Below are positions 60,734 through 64,000 of a DNA stretch of 64,000 nucleotides, in pieces. The notes under the pieces are model-generated. The model was not told the origin of the DNA and did no database searches. It saw only the letters and a list, made by a program, of their open reading frames with translations. The DNA comes from an uncultured Gammaproteobacteria bacterium (GTDB lineage Bacteria; Pseudomonadota; Gammaproteobacteria; JAADHQ01): NCBI GenBank assembly GCA_947258755.1, contig CAMYJO010000009.1, forward strand, positions 1-64,000. The letters are read 5' to 3'. Numbering within the stretch: position 1 is the first letter of the stretch; each line of letters starts with the position of its first letter. A program made the translations under genes and the position numbers.

Positions 60734-61783
60734 CTACTCGATATCCATGTCCAGCAGTGGCTCCAGATCATACTCTTTAATGAGCTCAACCGCCGCTTTC
60801 CATTCTTCGCTCTGATGCAACTGCTGCCAATCGGTCTCATGTCTGCCATGCATGCGCACAAGTCGTAAATGACTGACTGGATTGTCCAGCTCGGCAAGAT
60901 TTTCCAGGACCTCATCGCGGCCTTCGATATTATTACACACCAACACCATATCACAGCCCGCCTGCATGGCCTGGCGCGCACGCTCGGCATAGCCACCTAT
61001 GCTATGTGCAGCGACCATACTCAGGTCGTCACTGAATACCGCACCGTGAAAACCCATTTGATTACGTAAAATATCCTGAATCCAGACCTGCGAAAAACTG
61101 GCCGGTTTATCGTCTACTTGTGGATAGATGACATGGGCCATCATCATCGCAGCCATATCATAGTGAATCATCCTTTCGAAGGATAACAGGTCATCATTAA
61201 CAAGATCGACAAAAGGTCGATCATCAATCGGTAAATCCGTATGCGAATCGGCCTGCACCGCGCCGTGGCCGGGAAAATGCTTGCCGGTCGCTGACATCCC
61301 GGCCTTACGCATGCCGGTCATATACGAATGTGCCAGATCGGCGACAACCTCGGCCGAACGATGGAAGGCGCGATCACCAATGACCGTACTGACACCATAA
61401 TCCAGATCCAGTACCGGGGCGAAACTGATATCGACTCCCAGCGCCAGTAACTCTGAGGCCATCAGCCAGCCAGTGGCCTCGGAGCATCGGCGTGCATATT
61501 TCGGGTTGTCCTGATAGAGCTGACCAAGACGTGACACCGGCGGCAAGCGGACGAAGTCGTCACGAAAACGCTGTACCCGACCACCCTCCTGGTCGACGGC
61601 AACCAACAGACGCGGTGAGCGAATCTGATGGATGTCTTCAATCAGTGCGCGTACCTGCTCGACAGACTGATAATTTCTACTGAACAGGATGACGCCTCCG
61701 ACCATCGGATGAGCCAGCATTTCGCGCTCTTCTGCGCTCATACTCAGACCCTGTAAATCGACCATAACAGGCCCTAATGACAT
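60734..61783 (-). CDS. nagZ: Beta-N-acetylhexosaminidase NagZ
   Basis: A 349-residue GH3 enzyme of the cytoplasmic NagZ type. The catalytic-loop signature KHFPGHGAVQADSHTDLP and the nucleophile region GAVFSDDLSM are clear. It removes GlcNAc from anhydro-muropeptides in wall recycling. It is followed on its strand by mscS, and the ABC permeases are upstream, with two bases between the dppC-like stop and its ATG. Confidence 0.94.
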   Translation of the reverse strand: MSLGPVMVDLQGLSMSAEEREMLAHPMVGGVILFSRNYQSVEQVRALIEDIHQIRSPRLLVAVDQEGGRVQRFRDDFVRLPPVSRLGQLYQDNPKYARRCSEATGWLMASELLALGVDISFAPVLDLDYGVSTVIGDRAFHRSAEVVADLAHSYMTGMRKAGMSATGKHFPGHGAVQADSHTDLPIDDRPFVDLVNDDLLSFERMIHYDMAAMMMAHVIYPQVDDKPASFSQVWIQDILRNQMGFHGAVFSDDLSMVAAHSIGGYAERARQAMQAGCDMVLVCNNIEGRDEVLENLAELDNPVSHLRLVRMHGRHETDWQQLHQSEEWKAAVELIKEYDLEPLLDMDIE

Positions 61784-61785
61784 AG

Positions 61786-62598
61786 CTAAGCCTCTCCTTT
61801 AATAGATTGTGCGCGCACATCAAGACGATCACGCAAACGATCGCCTGCCAGGTTAACGGCCAATACCACCGTCATCAGGGCCAGGCCCGGTGCCAGGACC
61901 AGATGTGGCGCGACCAGCATATAACGGGTACCGTCACGAATCATACTACCCCAGGATGCATCCGGCGCCTGCACCCCAAGACCTAAAAAAGACAGGCCTG
62001 CCTCGGCAATGACCACAGAGGCAATGCCGAACGTTGCCTCCACCAATAATGGCGCACTGATCAACGGGATCAGGTGCTGAAAAATAATTTTGCGCTGACG
62101 GCTACCCAGGGCCTGTGCTGCCTGTACATGTTCACGTTGCTTGACTGACAGGGTCTGCGCCCTGGCCAAGCGTGCAAACCCGACCCAGCCAACCACCGAC
62201 AGGGCAATAATAACATTATCAATACCCGGACCCATGATACCCGCCAGGGCAATGGCCAACAGGATACCTGGAAAAGCCAGAAAAATATCGATCAAACGCA
62301 CAATCACCAGATCGAACATGCCACCCAGATAGGCGCTCATTGTGCCAATAATGGTGCCGATAATCACGGAAAACCCGATTACAGTCAGTGCGACAATGCA
62401 GGAAGTATAGGAACCTGCCAGCAGGCGTTCAAGTACGGGACGACCTAGATCATCATGGCCAAACCAATGTTGCCATGACGGGCCATTCAGGATCGACTCG
62501 AGCTGCACCCCGCTGATGTCCAGTGACAACCACTGGCTGGCTATTGATCCCAGCACCCAGATAATTACCACCCACAATGACAAGCCGTATTGGTTCAT
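61786..62598 (-). CDS. Dpp/Opp-type ABC permease, DppC-like
   Basis: A 270-residue permease with about six helices and the EAA loop EHVQAAQALGSRQRKIIFQHLIP. The LGSIASQWLS start and the AEAGLSFLGLGVQAPDASWG signature are typical of DppC/OppC. It overlaps the DppB-like gene by four bases. Its place ahead of nagZ suggests a peptide or muropeptide substrate, but nickel and other ligands are possible. Confidence 0.9.
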   Translation of the reverse strand: MNQYGLSLWVVIIWVLGSIASQWLSLDISGVQLESILNGPSWQHWFGHDDLGRPVLERLLAGSYTSCIVALTVIGFSVIIGTIIGTMSAYLGGMFDLVIVRLIDIFLAFPGILLAIALAGIMGPGIDNVIIALSVVGWVGFARLARAQTLSVKQREHVQAAQALGSRQRKIIFQHLIPLISAPLLVEATFGIASVVIAEAGLSFLGLGVQAPDASWGSMIRDGTRYMLVAPHLVLAPGLALMTVVLAVNLAGDRLRDRLDVRAQSIKGEA

Positions 62599-63524
62599 GA
62601 GCGGCCGCCGATGCGAATGCGCGGATCAACCCAGGCATAGATGATATCAGTGAGCATATTGACGACCACATAGGTCAGGCTGATCAATAACACGCAGGCC
62701 TGCACAACGGGATAATCGCGCTTCATAATAGAATCTATTGTCAGCTTGCCAATACCGGGCCATGAAAATACCGTCTCGGTGATTACCGCGCCACCCAACA
62801 ACACCCCCAACTGCAGACCCAGCAAGGTAATAATCGGTAACATGGCATTCGGTAATGCATGGCGGATGACAACCTGCAAATGCGAATTACCCTTGGCCCG
62901 GGCTGTACGAATATAGTCCTCGTGTAACACCTCCAATAAGGTACTACGGATCATGCGTGACAAGACCGCAGCCAATGCGGTGCCCAGGGTTATCGCGGGA
63001 AGCACCATCGAGGCGGCACCATCGCGTCCACTCACAGGTAACCAACCCAGATATATAGAAAAAATCAGGATCAGTATTGGGCCCAATAGAAAATTAGGGA
63101 TCGACACACCCAGCATGGATGCACCCATCGCCGTGCGGTCCCAGCCCTGCCCCTTGTTCAAGGCGGCCACAATACCCAATGGAAAAGCGATTGCACAAGC
63201 CAGTAACAGTGAAATAATCGCCAACTCTACAGTTGCCGGTATTCTTTCGGCCAACAGTTCTGATACCGGCACGCGGCTATGCAGGGAATGCCCCAGATCA
63301 CCTTGCAGCAGATTATTAAAATAAGTCAATAACTGCACACCCATAGGCTGATTTAGACCCAGCGCTTCACGCAGTGCCTCGCGGTCGGCCATTTGCGCAT
63401 TCTCGCCAAGCATCATATCGACAGGGTCGCCCGGCACCAGATGTATCAGTAAAAAAACCAGAAAGGCGACACCGAAAACAACGATCGCTGTACTAAGTAA
63501 ACGTGATAATAGGAATCTCAACAT
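62595..63524 (-). CDS. Dpp/Opp-type ABC permease, DppB-like
   Basis: A 309-residue permease with the DppB opening FLLIHLVPGDPVDMMLGENA. It has six helices, an EAA loop (DYIRTARAKGNSHLQVVIRHALPNA) and the C-terminal AWVDPRIRIGG. It pairs with the DppC-like protein. Its stop codon overlaps the next ATG, and its own start follows the binding-protein stop by 17 bases, so the three form one operon. Confidence 0.92.
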   Translation of the reverse strand: MLRFLLSRLLSTAIVVFGVAFLVFLLIHLVPGDPVDMMLGENAQMADREALREALGLNQPMGVQLLTYFNNLLQGDLGHSLHSRVPVSELLAERIPATVELAIISLLLACAIAFPLGIVAALNKGQGWDRTAMGASMLGVSIPNFLLGPILILIFSIYLGWLPVSGRDGAASMVLPAITLGTALAAVLSRMIRSTLLEVLHEDYIRTARAKGNSHLQVVIRHALPNAMLPIITLLGLQLGVLLGGAVITETVFSWPGIGKLTIDSIMKRDYPVVQACVLLISLTYVVVNMLTDIIYAWVDPRIRIGGRS

Positions 63525-63541
63525 ATGCTCATCCTATCTGT

Positions 63542-64000
63542 TTAAAACCGTTTTGATAAAACATTGGCACTGGTCTGACTACTATCGCGACTGCTTAGCT
63601 TGACGAGTTTTTGAAGGCCATCATAACTACCGTCCTTGGCTAACTGGTAACCAGTAATATTATCGTTACTGGCAACAAAATGTTCCTCATACCATAACGG
63701 AACATACGGCAGGTCTTGCAATAACGTCTGCTGTATTTGCTGGTAGATGACGGCACGTTGGTCAAGATCCTGCGACGTCTCGGCCTGGTCGATTAACTGG
63801 TCGATCAAGGCGTTACTGTAATGACCGCGATTGGCGCCTTTTGGAGGGCGTGATTGACTATGGAAAACATAGCGAAAGATATTCGGATTTTTGATACCGA
63901 CCCAGCTCAGTGAATACATTTGAAAACGCCCTGACTTGATATCACCGTAGAACGTTGCCCAGTCAAAGCTGCGCAGGTTTACAGTGATTCCTACCCTGGC
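63542..64000 (-). CDS. DppA/OppA-like substrate-binding protein, C-terminal part
   Basis: The frame is open to the right edge, beyond the ATG used in the track. The extra codons read VNLRSFDWATFYGDIKSGRF, the normal SBP_bac_5 C-terminal lobe. It continues with DQLIDQAETSQDLDQRAVIYQQIQ and PYVPLWYEEHF. It would deliver peptide-like ligands to the two permeases. The N-terminal two thirds lie outside the window, and no ATPase gene is seen on this side. Confidence 0.85.
   Translation of the reverse strand, partial: ARVGITVNLRSFDWATFYGDIKSGRFQMYSLSWVGIKNPNIFRYVFHSQSRPPKGANRGHYSNALIDQLIDQAETSQDLDQRAVIYQQIQQTLLQDLPYVPLWYEEHFVASNDNITGYQLAKDGSYDGLQKLVKLSSRDSSQTSANVLSKRF

Overview
The window comes from the chromosome of a chemolithotrophic, sulfur-oxidising gammaproteobacterium. 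The evidence is a reverse-type dsr cluster that includes dsrL and dsrN/dsrR, plus long blocks of gammaproteobacterial housekeeping synteny: serS-rarA-lolA-ftsK-trxB, aat-bpt-infA-clpA-clpS-cspD, nudJ-mnmA-hflD-purB and mfd-csiV-hpt-nagZ. I cannot name the genus from the sequence. No rRNA, tRNA, CRISPR array or intact insertion sequence was seen.

Layout. (1) 1-10.4 kb: 3' half of a dsr operon (dsrK tail, dsrL, J, O, P), then a terminator-like hairpin, a TrpD2-like protein, dsrN, dsrR, a NarX/NarL-like two-component system and a rhodanese. (2) 10.5-15.5 kb, minus strand: a chemoreceptor with a flagellar-sigma-type promoter, siroheme synthase (which supplies the DsrAB/DsrN cofactor) and serS. 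(3) 15.5-22.8 kb: crcB followed by a frameshifted DUF190 gene, rarA, lolA, ftsK and ald on the minus strand, then trxB on the plus strand. (4) 22.8-31 kb: a repeat-bearing gap, a GNAT/FemAB-like protein, an FNR-type promoter region with a tiny membrane ORF, then the N-degron cluster (aat, bpt, clpA, clpS) around infA, and cspD. (5) 30.9-42.2 kb: nudJ-mnmA, an mla lipid-transport operon (F-E-D-A-C, no mlaB), hflD, acnA, a double-receiver protein and purB. (6) 42.2-45.5 kb: a RoxA-like oxygenase, GNAT and DUF7931 genes, then an AT-rich methyltransferase and a diguanylate cyclase remnant. (7) 45.5-53.3 kb: an accessory island with a Crp/Fnr-family regulator, a leaderless binding protein, a TctCBA-type transporter and a large DUF3604 (PHP-like) protein. 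(8) 53.6-64 kb: mfd, csiV, purine salvage (MTIP/MTAP and Hpt), a DsrE-like protein, MscS, NagZ and a Dpp/Opp-type ABC transporter cut by the window edge.

The most novel-looking element is the accessory island. Two matching 18-bp palindromes of the form TTGTCAC-N4-GYGACAR lie in front of tctC and in front of the DUF3604 gene. Each is about 41.5 bp upstream of a predicted start point with a fair -10 element, which is the geometry of a class II Crp/Fnr activator site. This suggests that the adjacent Crp-family protein controls a small uptake-and-hydrolysis regulon. The second point of interest is the two-component system fused to the end of the dsr operon, which is a candidate dedicated regulator of sulfur oxidation.
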